NCBI GenBank assembly: GCA_001599815.1
Contig: BCIA01000004.1
Coordinates: 3,808,082-3,872,081, forward strand
Reading direction: 5' to 3'
DNA: 64,000 nucleotides
Source of the DNA: Furcasterigmium furcatum
Taxonomy: Eukaryota > Ascomycota > Sordariomycetes > Glomerellales > Plectosphaerellaceae
The notes below the pieces were generated by a model that made no database searches, was not told the DNA's origin, and saw only the letters and a program-made list of their open reading frames with translations. Shown here one piece after another: positions 10,376 through 21,876 of the stretch. The first letter of the stretch is position 1. Every line of letters begins with the position of its first letter. A program made the translations under genes and the position numbers.

Positions 10376-12820
10376 ATGGCCGCGGCGAATGCCTCACTCA
10401 GGGGCGTGACTCCACGTCCTCGGCCGCCGGGGCGAGCTGCCATGGCTTGTCAAGCATGCCACGGCAGAAAGGTGAGATGCAGCATCCCGCAGACTGGGGT
10501 TCCCTGCATGAACTGCGCCCTGGACGGAGCTGAGTGCCAAATCCGCCGCCGCCGACGGTAAGCCATGGAAAGGACCCGGATAGTAAAGAGGTGATCGTGC
10601 TAACAATTACCGCTCAGGGCGGCCAGGACACCTCTTCCTGATCCAGAGCCAACCACGCCTCCCGCGATTGCGGAGTCACCCGCCGAGGCCTCTGCGGACG
10701 CGGGCCCCCTGTATGCGCCGTTGGCGGCACACATCAGCCATCACGACCATCAAACAGACATGGGCGGTACCGCACCCGGTTCGGAGGGCGATTCGACCGT
10801 CCTCTGCTCGCCGCTATATGGTATGAACTGCCCATACGAATGACTCTCCACATACTACCAGCTGACCGACTGACGAGCGGAGCAGGCGACCCCCAGGGAA
10901 TAGGTTTGGTCGCTGAGGTTTGCCAGCCGGAGCGCCGCGGGAAGAGCGGCCACTTTCTGGTGGAGGCTCTGGCCAGGTCCGAAGTCGACTCCGAGACGGC
11001 CGAATATCTGAAGAGTCGCGGCGTCTTCGACCTTCCGCCATTCGACGTCTGCCAGAGCCTGGTGCGCCTCTATTTCCACCACGTGCACCCATTCTTCCCG
11101 GTCCTCGACGCTTGCGCCTTCTTGGAAGCCTTCGAAAAGAAAAATGAAGAGCATCTCAGCCTGCATCTGTTATGGAGCGTGTTCCTGGCGGCCGCCAATG
11201 TGAGCAGCGGGCGCCCGAGTCTTTCCCGTCGGAATGCTGATGCGAGGCCAGTTTGCAGACGAGAGTGTGCTTCAAGCGACCGGGTTCGCGTCTAGGAAGA
11301 TCATGAAGAAAGCCATGTTTCGACGGTCCAAGGTATGATACCGCATCATGGCCCAGGCCAGGTCGAGCCACCAGCGAGGACGCGCGGACACTGACACAGA
11401 ATGATTATCAGGCCTTGTATGACGCGGAGTACGAACGCGACAAACTAATCCTGATTCAGGCGGTCCTACTCATGGGGTTCTGGTATGCCGACACAGAAGA
11501 CAGGATCGGACCCTGGCATTGGAACGGCGTGGCCATGAGCCTCTGCACCAGCATCGGACTTCATCGCCAGCCCGACACCAGCATGGGGAGACACAAGGTC
11601 AATAAGGCACTCTGGCAGCAGATATGGTGGGCTTGTATCTTCCGGGAAACCTGGCTGTCCTCCGGCATGGGCAGACCTGCGCGCATCGATCTCGCCTGCT
11701 GCAATACCCCAAAGCCCGACCCCGAAGAGTTGGATCGTGTTTGCGACAGCAACCCCAGTTCCATAAGTAGGGCCTACCTACCGGAATGCACCAAGGATCT
11801 GGCTCACCTGTGGGTCGATTTGCTCGACATAACCGTCCTGCAGGCAGAGGTCTTGTCCGTCCAACATCGCGTGCCGGTAGTCCGACAAAGCAGATCTGAG
11901 GTCGAAAGTATAGAGAAAAAACTGCGAGGTATAGAACGGAAAGTGCGTCAAGTCGAGGACTCGTTTGCGACAGCGACGTATCTGGTGCACATTCACCATG
12001 CGCAGCTATTCCTCGAGTAAGTCGATAACGCCGCGAGACACCACCATAATGAGTTGGGTGCTAATTAGTAACCTTCACCAGCTCGGCGCTCCTGACACTC
12101 TATCGGCCTTTCATGCTTCAGCATCTTGGGATGCCATCGCCCGCAGCCCATCGGAGTGCTACCGCAGAGTCTTCGGAGTGGCAGGGAAGCCTCACCAAAA
12201 AGTCCAGAGCAGCCGCCCAACATATAAATAATCTCCTCGGGAGTCTCATGGACCTAGACCTTGTCAGCTCATCTCAAGCCTTGATGTACGAGGTTCTATC
12301 ACAAGACGGTGGCACCTATTCATGCTAACACCTCGACAGATGCATCGCAATCGTTCCGGCCTTGCAAACGCACCTCCTCCAAGCCGCGTCCCCGGAGAAG
12401 ATGGCGCGCCAGCTCGGGTGTCATCACCTGGCGCTCTGCATGATGGCCGTGGAAGAGCTTCGGAAAACATACTTCGGCGCCGAAGTACTCTACAAGCTGT
12501 TCACACGGGCACAGTCAGAGCTGCAGAGACGCCAACTGCCCCCTCCTGTTCAGCCTGTGACCTCCGCGGCCGACGTCTCCCGGCCGGCTGCGCATGCTAG
12601 CGAGACAGAGTCGCCGTCAGCAGGCGCTGGTTGGAATCTGGGGGACGGTGGCCTGGACATGTTACCAAGCTCATGGTGTGTGATTCCCTGGTCCTGGGCT
12701 GCCTCTCTCTCGTGTCCCGACGCTAATTTACTCCCCAACAGGGCTGAGCCATCTGAAATCGAGTCCATCCTCAGCCAATGTATGTTCCCAGACATCGGGA
12801 ACCTCACTTCTTGGGAGTAA
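10376..12820 (+). CDS. Zn2Cys6 transcription factor, CTF1/Far-like
   Basis: Eight exons (10376-10557, 10618-10820, 10886-11199, 11252-11332, 11400-12016, 12082-12285, 12340-12675, 12742-12820) are phase-consistent and give 671 residues. The N-terminal binuclear cluster reads CQACHGRKVRC...CMNCALDGAEC, followed by a basic RRRR run. The central fungal-specific regulatory domain has the family hallmarks LYFHHVHPFFPVLD, FADESVLQATGF, ALYDAEYERD and SIGLHRQPD with WWACIFRE. This combination is closest to cutinase/fatty-acid regulators (CTF1, FarA/FarB), which activate cutinases and beta-oxidation genes. The last intron (66 bp) is a multiple of three and open, so retention would add 22 residues. 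Adjacency to the enoyl-CoA isomerase is consistent, but target genes are not shown. Confidence 0.87.
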
Positions 12821-12856
12821 AAAAGACAAGAGAAACACAGGTGACGACCTGTCGTT

Positions 12857-13312
12857 CTATTTCAGAACATCGCTCTCCCAAGCGTCTCGCATCGCTGCAT
12901 CCTGAACGATCACGCCGTTCTCTATCGCGTACTGTTGGAAGTCGGCAATGAGCTCGTTCAGCTTGGCTGGCTCTCTCGTAGCCAAGTCATCCGTCTCGCC
13001 AGGGTCCTTACGGATATCGAAGAGCTGCCAGCGTTCAGGGCCGTGAGGCCTCGGGATGAAGAGAGCCTTGTAATCACCCTTTCGCAATGCCATGCACCCG
13101 AAAAGCTCCCAACCTATCGTCTCGTCATGGCTACGTGGAAGTCATTGAATTGGATTCAATTGAAAGCCAGCTTGTCTATTGCAGGAGTTTGGATTTCGCC
13201 GCCCTAGGCATCAATTGTCGGAGAAGCCCAGATCATCCGCAAGGATGATGAGAAATTTGGGTCGTTGTTGTGATGCCAGTCGGATAGAGTTGTGCTCGTG
13301 ATTTCGCACCAT
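12857..13312 (-). pseudogene. Arylsulfatase relic with large internal deletion
   Basis: On the minus strand the start is intact: an ATG at 13312 leads within about 20 codons to the sulfatase N-terminal strand FLIILADDLGFSD. A one-base insertion then shifts the frame. The next frame continues with GGEIQTPAIDKLAFN and IQFNDFH, interrupted by TAG and TGA codons. At about 13125-13140 it jumps directly to the C-terminal end of the family: HDETIGWELFG, then MALRKGDYKALFIP and LFDIRKDPGETDDLA, to a stop at 12857. The catalytic CxPSR segment and most of the roughly 550-residue enzyme are missing. What remains is about 150 codons. This is a dead gene, not a short protein, although the terminal 78 codons still form an open frame. 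It ends 36 bp from the convergent regulator gene. Confidence 0.85.
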
Positions 13313-13616
13313 ATGGGGAAGATGCTCAAGAAGACACGGTCACAAGGAGGAACGTGCAAGTGCCACTTTCGAAAGACTGCCAGCAGTCACGCTCAGGCAT
13401 GTTACTGGGATCACACAAAGCCCAGGGCAGAACAAGGGCTCGGTTCGCTCGGCCGAATAGTTGCCATTTTGGGAAGGAATAGTTGCGACCCCGCCAAACA
13501 ACGAGACGTTTTAGTACTAGTAAGCATATTACTCGTTGGCCCGAGATCTCTTCATCTTCCAGGACTGGTCGCGCTGACGCACGCAATCCCCTGCTCCTGA
13601 GGAGTATCAGACAGCC
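13313..13616. promoter_or_regulatory. Spacer with divergent starts
   Basis: About 300 bp between the dead arylsulfatase start and the permease start. It was formerly a bidirectional promoter; only the permease side is expected to matter now. Confidence 0.45.
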
Positions 13617-16032
13617 ATGGCTTTGCCAGTCGATGGCTCCGCAAAAGCCCAGCCAGAGAAGAGAAATTTGGTCTCAGAGGCCGCAGTGGTGACGGGGGCG
13701 GATCTTGCCAATGTCGAGAGCCGTAAGCTCGATGAGCGACCACAACAGCTCATCAAGTCGGAGCCCCCAACCCTCTCTCTGCTCACCATCTTGGGCAACG
13801 GAAAAGAAAATCCAGAGCTGGACAAGATTGCTACCCAGCCCTCCGTGTACGACGACCCCGAGCTTGTCAACTATTTCCTGCCGACCGACAAATATGAGAA
13901 CCTCCACCGGTTTGATCCGTCGGCACGCTGGACCTGGCGTGAAGAGTTTGTACGCTTCTTGGCGATCCCTGGCCGAAAGAACCAGAGTGTGTTGACATGG
14001 AACGGGTAGAGCATCATCAACAAGCTCGACTGGAGAGTGACTCTCTGGGCCTGGATCGCCTTCTTCGCTCTTGATCTCGACAGAGGCAATATCTCGCAGG
14101 CCAACACGGACAACTTCCTCGACGACCTCGGCTTGGATACCAACGGCAAGTCTGCCGAGCAGGGTGCGATCTGACAAGCACTGACTATTTATGGCTCTCC
14201 AGACTTCAACTTGGGAAATACCGTGTTCAGAATGTCCTTCTTCGCTGCAGAATTGCCTTCACAGCTCATTAGCAAGAAGCTTGGTGCGTAAGACCGGTGG
14301 ATAAGCTCCGGCTAGGACTGTTCCCATTCGATTCAATAGCTGACTCTTTTGCTCTACAGGCCCAGATCGATGGGTATGTTAGTTGTCCCGGATAGGCCTT
14401 CCCAGTTTGATTTGAAGAAAATCTCTAACCCGAAAGCGTCCTTCAGATCCCAACGATCATGTGTCTCTGGGCCACCGTGTCCGCCTGCCAGTTCTGGCTG
14501 AGCGGAAGAACCAGCTTCCTCATATGCCGCGGTCTCATCGGACTTTTGCAAGGAGGATTTATGCCTGACGTTATCCTGTATCTGGTAGGTGACTCGAGGG
14601 AAGGCCATGGTGGGCGAAACGCAGACTAACCACAGACCACGCAGACATACTTCTTCAAGAGCACCGAACTACCCTTGCGACTCGCCGTTTTCTGGACTGC
14701 CGTGCGGGCAACCGATGTTGTAGCGCCGCTCCTTGCCGTGGGCCTGCTGCGTCTCCGCGGAGTCCTTGGCTACGAGGGCTGGAGGTGGCTGTTTCTGATC
14801 GAGGGCATCATGACCCTGTTCATCGGCGTTTGGTCGTGGTTTGCGATGGTTCCGTCCCCGACCCAGTCGAAGACCTGGTATAATCCCAAGGGGTGGTTCA
14901 CGGAACGTGAGGAGACCATCCTTGTCAACCGCATCCTGAGGGACGACCCGACCAAGGGCGACATGCATAACCGCCAGGCGGTCGACTTCAAGCTGCTGTG
15001 GAAGTCTCTTTGCGACTATCATCTGTGGCCGATTTACATTATCGGCCTCTGTTTCGTCATTCCTTCAGCGCCGCCAAACCAGTATCTCACTCTAACCCTT
15101 CGCGGCATGGGATTCAGCACGTTCCACACCAACCTTCTCAGCATCCCCACGCCGGTGCTCCAGACCATTATCGTGAGTTGCCGTCCGAGGCATGACTTTA
15201 CATCTACCAGCTGGCTAATTGTGAACCTCCTGTAGATGCTGGTTTCCACGTACTATTTCGAGCGTTGGGGCCAGAGAGCCTTGTTCGGTATTTTCGCGCA
15301 GACCTGGCTCATGGCATTCCTCCTCGCCCTGAGGCTGATGCCGGATGATACGGCACCCTGGGCAAAGTACGTCGTGTTGTCGCTCCTGGTGGCATATCCT
15401 TCTCGTGAGTGGTCGTCTGCTCTTCACCCGCGGCATCTAGGAACAGTGGAAGCTGACTTTAGGCACGCCGGTGCTGTGTCTCCAGCCCATGCATCGCAAG
15501 CCGCATGGTGCAGCACGAATTCGGGATCTGTCAGGACCAGAACTGTTTCTGCAGCGTTGTACAAGTACGTGACGCCGATTCCTCGTCATTCAAGCGGCCT
15601 CGAACCGGTATCAAGAATGGAATTAACAGTAACGGCATTCTAGCATGTTTGTGCAAGTTGGCAACATCGCCGCCGCCAACGTCTACCGCGAAGATGATCG
15701 GCCCAACTGTGAGTATCAGACGTCTCGTATCAAGACCCGGACATATGATTATCTCTGACAACTGTAGACCGGCGGGGCAATATGATCCTGGCCATTATGT
15801 GCGGCGCGAACATTGTCATTTATGTCTTGACACGGATCTACTACGGTTGGCGCAACAAGGTCCGAGAGCAGGATTGGAGCACGATGTCACGACATGTGAG
15901 TTACACTGCAGAACTAGACATCTCAATGGCCCGTCCGACTGACTCTTTGCCTGCTATTAGGAGCAAATAAACTACCTGGAGACCACCAAAGATACCGGAA
16001 GTAAGCGCAGGGAATTCCGGTTTATCACTTGA
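13617..16032 (+). CDS. DAL5/TNA1-type anion:cation symporter (MFS)
   Basis: Eleven exons give 580 residues. Introns are 13950-14009, 14146-14202, 14284-14359, 14374-14446, 14585-14644, 15173-15235, 15405-15485, 15565-15643, 15709-15767 and 15896-15960; all phases agree. The long N-terminal tail precedes helix 1 (LDWRVTLWAWIAFFALDLDRGNIS), the DFNLGNTVF loop, KKLGPDRWIPT, and helices ending with LTRIYYGWRN. These features place it in the allantoate/nicotinate/vitamin permease family (ACS). Intron 2 needs a GC-AG donor (GCAAGT). Exon 4 is only 14 nt. A stop codon that seems to break the frame at 14007 lies inside intron 1. The N-terminal extension of about 110 residues before helix 1 is longer than in many relatives. 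The transported acid is unknown. Confidence 0.85.
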
Positions 16033-16542
16033 GCGTTGCTTGGCTGTCCCTTCGGAATGCTGCCTCGCTCGCCACTCAGCACATACGCCGGCCCAAATGT
16101 TGCTCCATCTGTCAAGATAATATGGCCTCAGCATCCACGTTACTTTCTAGGTTGGGTCACTGTTCACTTCTAGCATCTCCGTAGAGTACAACCCATGTGG
16201 CACCAAAGAATCCTTTGGATTCTAGAGGGGCCGTTCTCATTTGCCTCATTCGATCCCCCAGGCAGGCCGTGATGGCATAACGCAACTCCTGCAACATATA
16301 TCAAGTGGCCCTGAAGTATTCTTCCATTTCTGTGTTGCCTCTCAGCGAAGCTTCGCTGGCCTTGAGCTATAGACAGAACATAGCGTCTCTAAGGGGCTCA
16401 GCTAGATTCCGCCCCATGTATCAGGTTGGCCGCCATACGTCCTAACTTATTTCTCACGGGAGCGGGCTGACTTGCACACGGTCGATGATTTACTAGACCT
16501 GAATATCCCTTTTAGGATACGTAACAAACTCTAAAGCAAAGG
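16033..16542. other. Convergent intergenic region
   Basis: About 510 bp between the permease stop and the stop of the minus-strand membrane-protein gene. It is AT-richer than the flanking exons; no gene or repeat was seen. Confidence 0.5.
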
Positions 16543-18698
16543 TTAACCCTGCGACGCCTGCGTCGGCCGCCTCCCAAGCTTCTCAATCTCATTCACCGGC
16601 CCGACACCCATCAACGGCCGCCCCTGCTGCGTCAGCTCAGAGTACCCGTACCGCACCCGCCGATCCTTGAGCATCGACGTAATCTCCGACGCCGACATGC
16701 TCCCCGCGTTCGGCGGCAGGTCCATGAACTTGGAGTCGCGCACGAGCGTCGACGCGTACCCGAGGATCTCGGGGCTGGCGGCCACGTGCGTGACCACGAC
16801 GCTCGCGATGCCCGCGAGGAGCAGGACGAGGCACGCCAGCAGGCCCACAGCGATCCACGCGCGTGGCACGACGTAGACGACGACGAGATTGCTCACCTCC
16901 GCCCGCGCGGTGGTGCTCGGCGATATGTCCAGGGACGTCCCGTCCTCCGTCACGCTGCCAAAGTCGAAGGAGCTGAGGAGGATGTAGGTGTTCAGGAGCT
17001 GCGACAGCCGGCGGCTGAAGTCGGCCCTATCCGCGCTGATGCCGCTGAACATGTCGGTCGAGCCCTCGTTCCGCGACATGTCCCTGGGGTTCTTCAGGTA
17101 CCGGAGGCCGAGGTCGGTGGACGCGACGCCGCCGACGCCGGTGGCCTTGGGCAGGTTCGTCATGATGTTTCCGAAGATCTCCGGGAAGTTCAGGTGGGAT
17201 ATGGTCTCGGGGGCGTGCTTCTTGCGAGAGGGTCGCTGGGCCACGGCGGTGCAGTTCTGCCGGGATATTTGTGTCTGGCGCTCGCAGTGGATGCGGGATT
17301 CCACATATCGTTGCCGTACGTCGCAGTATCCCCAGATCACATTACCCTGGACAATGATGCCGCTGTCGTCGTTGGACGCGTAGAACACCAGCCTCGTCGG
17401 TCCGGCGTCGATGCCCGTCTCGTTTGCAAGCAAGCCCGGGCTCTCCCAGGCATCGGTGAGGATCTTGTCCTCTCGCCATTCGTGAGCCGCGAGACCCCGT
17501 CGGGCCTCGTGAAAGGCCGTGTCCATCCACAACGGGTCCACGAACCTGTCCACGGCGATAGACCAGGGAGAAATGCGTTGTCCTTGCCAGCTTCCATTCC
17601 TTGGGGGCCGTGTCGTCTCCTCGAGGGCCAGTCTTTCCCAGAACTCTTCCCAGTCCCACTGAACGGTTTCCAGCGGCGAGCTGGGATCCTCTGGGAGGAC
17701 GAAGTCGTAGCAGTTGAGTTCGATGTAACCCGTCTCGAGGTACAGAGTCGTGTTCCCTTGCGGGATACTGCCGAGCGGGATACCCGCAAGGGCAGAGAAT
17801 CTCTCCTGCTTCGGGCCCCATAACACGTCCTGCCAATCCGCGGCCGGCGTGCGTATGGTTGTGTTGTCATAGCCCGTGCCGAGGAATGGAATCTTCACAT
17901 TACCCCATAAATCCATCGTATCTGTCTGGATGTATTGGGGCACATTGAGCAGAGAACTCAGGCTGTTTCCCAGCTGGGCGAAGAAAGCAGTCGTCCTTGC
18001 TTGGTCGTGTTGGGACTCGGCTGTCATGCCTGTGAGGCCCGTATTCAAGGCTGTTTCCATAAAGACGACATCTGCAGACGATGTTATCGGCTCGGGACTG
18101 GTTTCGAGCACGCGAAGGATCGCCTGCGTGCCCAGAGGAGATAAGACCCAGATGAGGACAAGACCAATGCCGACAAAGTTTACCGTGCCCAGAGAGATCT
18201 GGGTAACTATGGTGCCTCCAAAGGTCCGGCTGCCCAGCATTTGTTCCAGGAAGCCGATTGACGCTCCATGCTCCAGTCTCCATCGGGCGATCTGGTACAT
18301 CAGGCGACCGACGATGAGAGCGAACAAGATGGGGAACGCGGATGCGAACTGGACAGATGATCCAGATTAGCGATTGTTCAGTATCTAGCGCACTGACATG
18401 GTCTATAGGTTGCACTCACCACGATGATGCCGTCCTGCCACCGTGCATGTTCGTGCTTGTCAACGAGGGACCCGTCCAGAGTGAAGACAGCCGCCACGAA
18501 ACCCGTAAGGGCGATAGGAACGAGGACAGCCACAACGTCCGCTGCTATCACGGAAAAGCTGAGGTTGCGCCTGCCGGCCTGCGATGCCGGGTCCTCGTCT
18601 GGATATTCCGTCGGGGCCACTCGAACCGCTGCTTGTGGTGAAGCATCAGGACCGGATTTGGGCTCTGACGAGCTATCATGGTCTTCAGGTGCGCCCAT
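16543..18698 (-). CDS. Large fungal-specific membrane protein, unknown function
   Basis: Two exons, 18698-18420 and 18348-16543, are joined in phase 0 and give 694 residues. The N-terminal 45 residues are polar. Hydrophobic helices follow at about 47-72, 94-118 and near 145-165 (the last containing the recurrent IWVLSPLGTQ), and one more lies near the C-terminus (IAVGLLACLVLLLAG). Between them is a region of about 350 residues with several Asn-X-Thr/Ser sites and Cys residues, probably extracytoplasmic. This topology is common in an uncharacterised Pezizomycotina family. The C-terminal tail contains PPNAGSMSASEI and ends with a basic stretch. No enzymatic motif is visible. Strong third-position GC bias confirms coding. 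Confidence 0.8.
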
Positions 18699-19660
18699 GT
18701 TGACTCGGGCCGGGAGAAGCAGCTAAATGAATAATGAGGGGCCAAGGACGGCAGAACGGCGGTCGGGTTGAGAAAATGCTGTTATAACCATGGACTTCCG
18801 TATTCAATGCCTGTTTCCGCCCCCAACCCAACCCCTGCCCCTGCTGCAAATCGGTCTGGCTTCCGATAAACTGATTCGTCGCCTTGAACATCCGCGCAAG
18901 AAGCAACCCGATCAGGACATGGCTGGAACGAGTCCCCGATCTTCTCCTGCGTGCTCTGCCCAACTACATCCTGCGTCAGGAAGCGTCCCCGGCGGCAATG
19001 GTACCCTACCCCCTACATACTGCAAGTAGGGCGGCTGTGCTGACCCCCACAGATGGCGATCGTCTTGTTTTCACGACAGAAAGGCCGTTGTAGCGAGGCC
19101 CGAGATAGTTGGCCCGAGAAAAGGAAGATCACGTGTCTCAGCACGTGCCATGTCCACTCTGGACCGAGATTCCACGTCCAGAGCTACGCGGGCCGGACAA
19201 GACATCCTGTTCTTCGGCCTTGCGAGTCAGTCCCTCCCGCCACAGCAGTGCTCTGGTAGCGTGATGCACTCCACACGCCGGCGCCCGTATCTAGCGCCGT
19301 CTGGGGTCCATCCCATTGCCCCGACTGACTGATAAGCCCCCAGCGAGCTCGGATTCTCCCGAGTCCCCAATCTGGCGGGTTTTCCTAGGCGTCCTCGGAG
19401 CCATCCGGGGCGATATCTCGACCATGCATCGTCGCCAACGTCTGTTCGTCGCAGACTGGACTCTCTCGACGAGAGCCCAGCATCGCCATGAACGGCGGAT
19501 AGCTATCTAACCTCGGACAACAGGGGGCTTGCCGTGGTTGCTGAGTTACTTAAACTCATCGAGTCGGACGCGACTCACAGGCTCACACGACCAGACTCAG
19601 TCGACCATCCAACATCACGGCTACCACTTCTGCCTTCCACCCGCGCCTCACACCGACAAG
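18699..19660. promoter_or_regulatory. Divergent promoter region, about 960 bp
   Basis: It lies between the starts of the minus-strand membrane protein and the plus-strand sugar transporter. Only short poor frames occur, so it should hold the promoters of both. No repeat was recognised. Confidence 0.5.
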
Positions 19661-21299
19661 ATGGGCTTCCTCAAGGAGACGACGCTCAGCAAGTACATCA
19701 AGAGCATCAAGGCGTCCCCGCGGCCCCTGATCGCCAACAAGCATCTCATCACCACGGCCTTGCTGTTTGCCTTGGGTGGCATTCCACTCTGTACGCACGC
19801 CCTCTACATCCCCCCTGGAACGCAACTCCTGCTGACTGACTCTTTCAGGCTGGGACCAGGGCTCTGCTGCGACGATCCCGTCGCTGCCCGGCTTTCAGCA
19901 TGCCTTCGGGCTGACCTCCGCCACCAACCCGAAGCAGATCGCCGACTTTGTCTCGCTCGTCTACGTCGGCGCCGGAGTCGGCTCGGCTCTGTCGTACTTT
20001 GTCAATGACCGATGGGGCCGGCTCTGGGCCATGCGCATCTACACCGTCATCTGGATCATCGGGCAGCTCATCGCCGTGGCCTCGTCGGGAAACATCGCCG
20101 CCATGTACACCGCGCGCATTGTGTCCGGCATGGGCATCGGACCGCTCACCGTCATCGGGCCCATTGCTCTGACCGAGATCGCGCCCGCCGAGACGCGCGG
20201 GCTGATCACCTCGTGGTTCACCGTGGTCCTATTGCTGTCCCTGACTGTCTCGGCCTTTGTCGTCCTGGGCTGCTTCGGCATGGCCACCTCGGACCTGCAG
20301 TGGCGCACGCCTTTCTTCGCACCGACGATCGTCATGGCCATCGTCATCGCCCTCAGCTTCTACGTCGAGGAGAGCCCCCGCTGGCTCTTCCTGTCCGGCC
20401 GCACGCAGGAAGGGACGGACACCCTGGTCAGGCTCCGAGGTTTGCCGCTCGACCACCCGCGGATCCAGTCCGAGCTCCGGGAGATCAACAAGTCCATCGC
20501 CAAGGAGCAGGCCGTCTACGGCGACGCCACCACATACTCCTTCAGGGGCCTCGGTCCCGTCTGCCGGGAGACCTTCCTGGTCCCCGCCAATTTCCGGCGG
20601 ACGCAGCAGGCGTGCCTGTCGTACGTTTTCGCGCAGTTCTCCGGCGCCAACAGCATCACGGCCTACTTCATCCCTGTCATGGCCATGATCGGGGTCAAGG
20701 GCGGCGCGACGACCAGCCTGACGTACGCCGGCCTGTACTCGCTGGCCAAGTTCTTCTACACCCTCATCGCCAGCTTCTTCTTCGTCGACGCCCTCGGCAG
20801 GCGCAACAGCCTCTTCATCGGCATCATCATCCAGATGCTCTCGCACATCTACATCGGCGTCTTCATCAAGTTCAACCAGGAGGGCCCCGTGCCCCAGGCG
20901 GCCAGCGAGGGCGCCCTCGCGGCCATCTTCATCCACGCGTTCGGCTTCGCCGTCGGCCTGCTCATCCTCCCGTACGTCTTCGTCAGCGAGCTGTGGCCCA
21001 ACCAGCTGCGCTCCTTCGGCGCCGCGCTCACCCAGTGCTTCCATTGGCTCTTCTTCTTCGGTGTCAACAAGGGCATGCCGGCCCTGCTCGAGAGCACGAA
21101 CCGCTGGGGCGCCTTCCTCTTCTTCGCGGGGTGGTGCCTCGTGGCCCTCGTCTACGTCTTCTTCGTGGTCCCCGAGACCGCCGGCGTCGACCTCGAGAAG
21201 ATCGACGCCCTGTTCGAGGGGCCCTGGTGGAACCAGTACAAGAGGACCAAGTACATGGCGCGCAGCCCGGACGTCCTCGAGGCGGTTGATTCCAAGTAG
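19661..21299 (+). CDS. MFS sugar-type transporter
   Basis: Exons 19661-19790 and 19849-21299 give 526 residues; the 58-bp intron sits just before WDQG, a common position in this family. Twelve-helix major facilitator features are visible: the loop 2/3 motif DRWGRLWAMR, the mid-protein ESPRWLFLSGR, the helix 7 region ANSITAYFIPV, the loop 8/9 DALGRRNSLF, FVSELWPNQLRSFG and the terminal VPETAGVDLEKID. These are the signatures of the sugar porter family (quinate, hexose and pentose permeases). The substrate is not predictable. It is the first gene of a run of metabolic genes to 31 kb that includes its own regulator, so uptake of the cluster substrate is a reasonable guess. The complementary frames are shadows of its GC-rich third positions. 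Confidence 0.9.
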
Positions 21300-21876
21300 G
21301 TGGTTCCCACGTCCGTGAGAGTAGCGGTTTACAGCGCTGACGTTTCACTCAAGCAGTTCGAGCAGCGAGACCGCCAGGGCTAACCACGGGGTCGACACCA
21401 AGGTCTAGTGAGCCGCTTATGCGGTGAACTAGGCTTTGGATCATCTACGGATCTCGTTCCTCATCCATGTCCTAGGTTCATGCCAGGGAAAATCACAATG
21501 GTTGGAGAAGTCGAGGAATCATGTCATTCTATGTCCTTGAATGAGCCCATTCTAGTAGTTGCGCTCGTGACAATCAATATCAACCCAAGTGATTTATAGC
21601 ACTGAACCACTTTGAGACGTGCGGGACTAGAAGATGCTGAACCCGCCAATGCTGGGGATCTGTCTTACACCTAAAGTGCTGCTAGTAGTACCTCGGCATA
21701 GCCAGCACTATGCCCCATAGAGGCGACCGTCCAGGCGCGAGTCAGTGGCCAAGGAGGTGCTCGGGATCTTCCTTAGTAGGCTCCTTAACCTCCCCCATCC
21801 ATCCTCCACACCAGCTCCCCCACTCGCGCCATCCATGGACCGATGCCGGACAGATACCGGACAGACTTGACCACAC
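21300..21876. other. Spacer upstream of regulator
   Basis: About 580 bp without coding potential. It presumably contains the transporter 3'UTR and the regulator promoter. Confidence 0.5.

Noticed and set aside
12857..13093. A genuine 78-residue small protein
   Set aside because: It is the C-terminal remnant of an arylsulfatase, continuous with degraded upstream sulfatase sequence.
13950..14009. A premature stop in the DAL5-type permease suggesting a pseudogene
   Set aside because: The TAG at 14007 is the acceptor of a 60-bp intron; splicing restores the conserved helix 1.
16786..17823. A 345-codon plus-strand frame over the large membrane-protein gene
   Set aside because: Low-complexity Arg/Gly/Ala translation with no motif; the minus-strand frame is longer and has clear helices.
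20012..21289. A second long same-strand frame over the sugar transporter
   Set aside because: Arg/His/Pro-rich shadow frame; the true frame has all MFS motifs.
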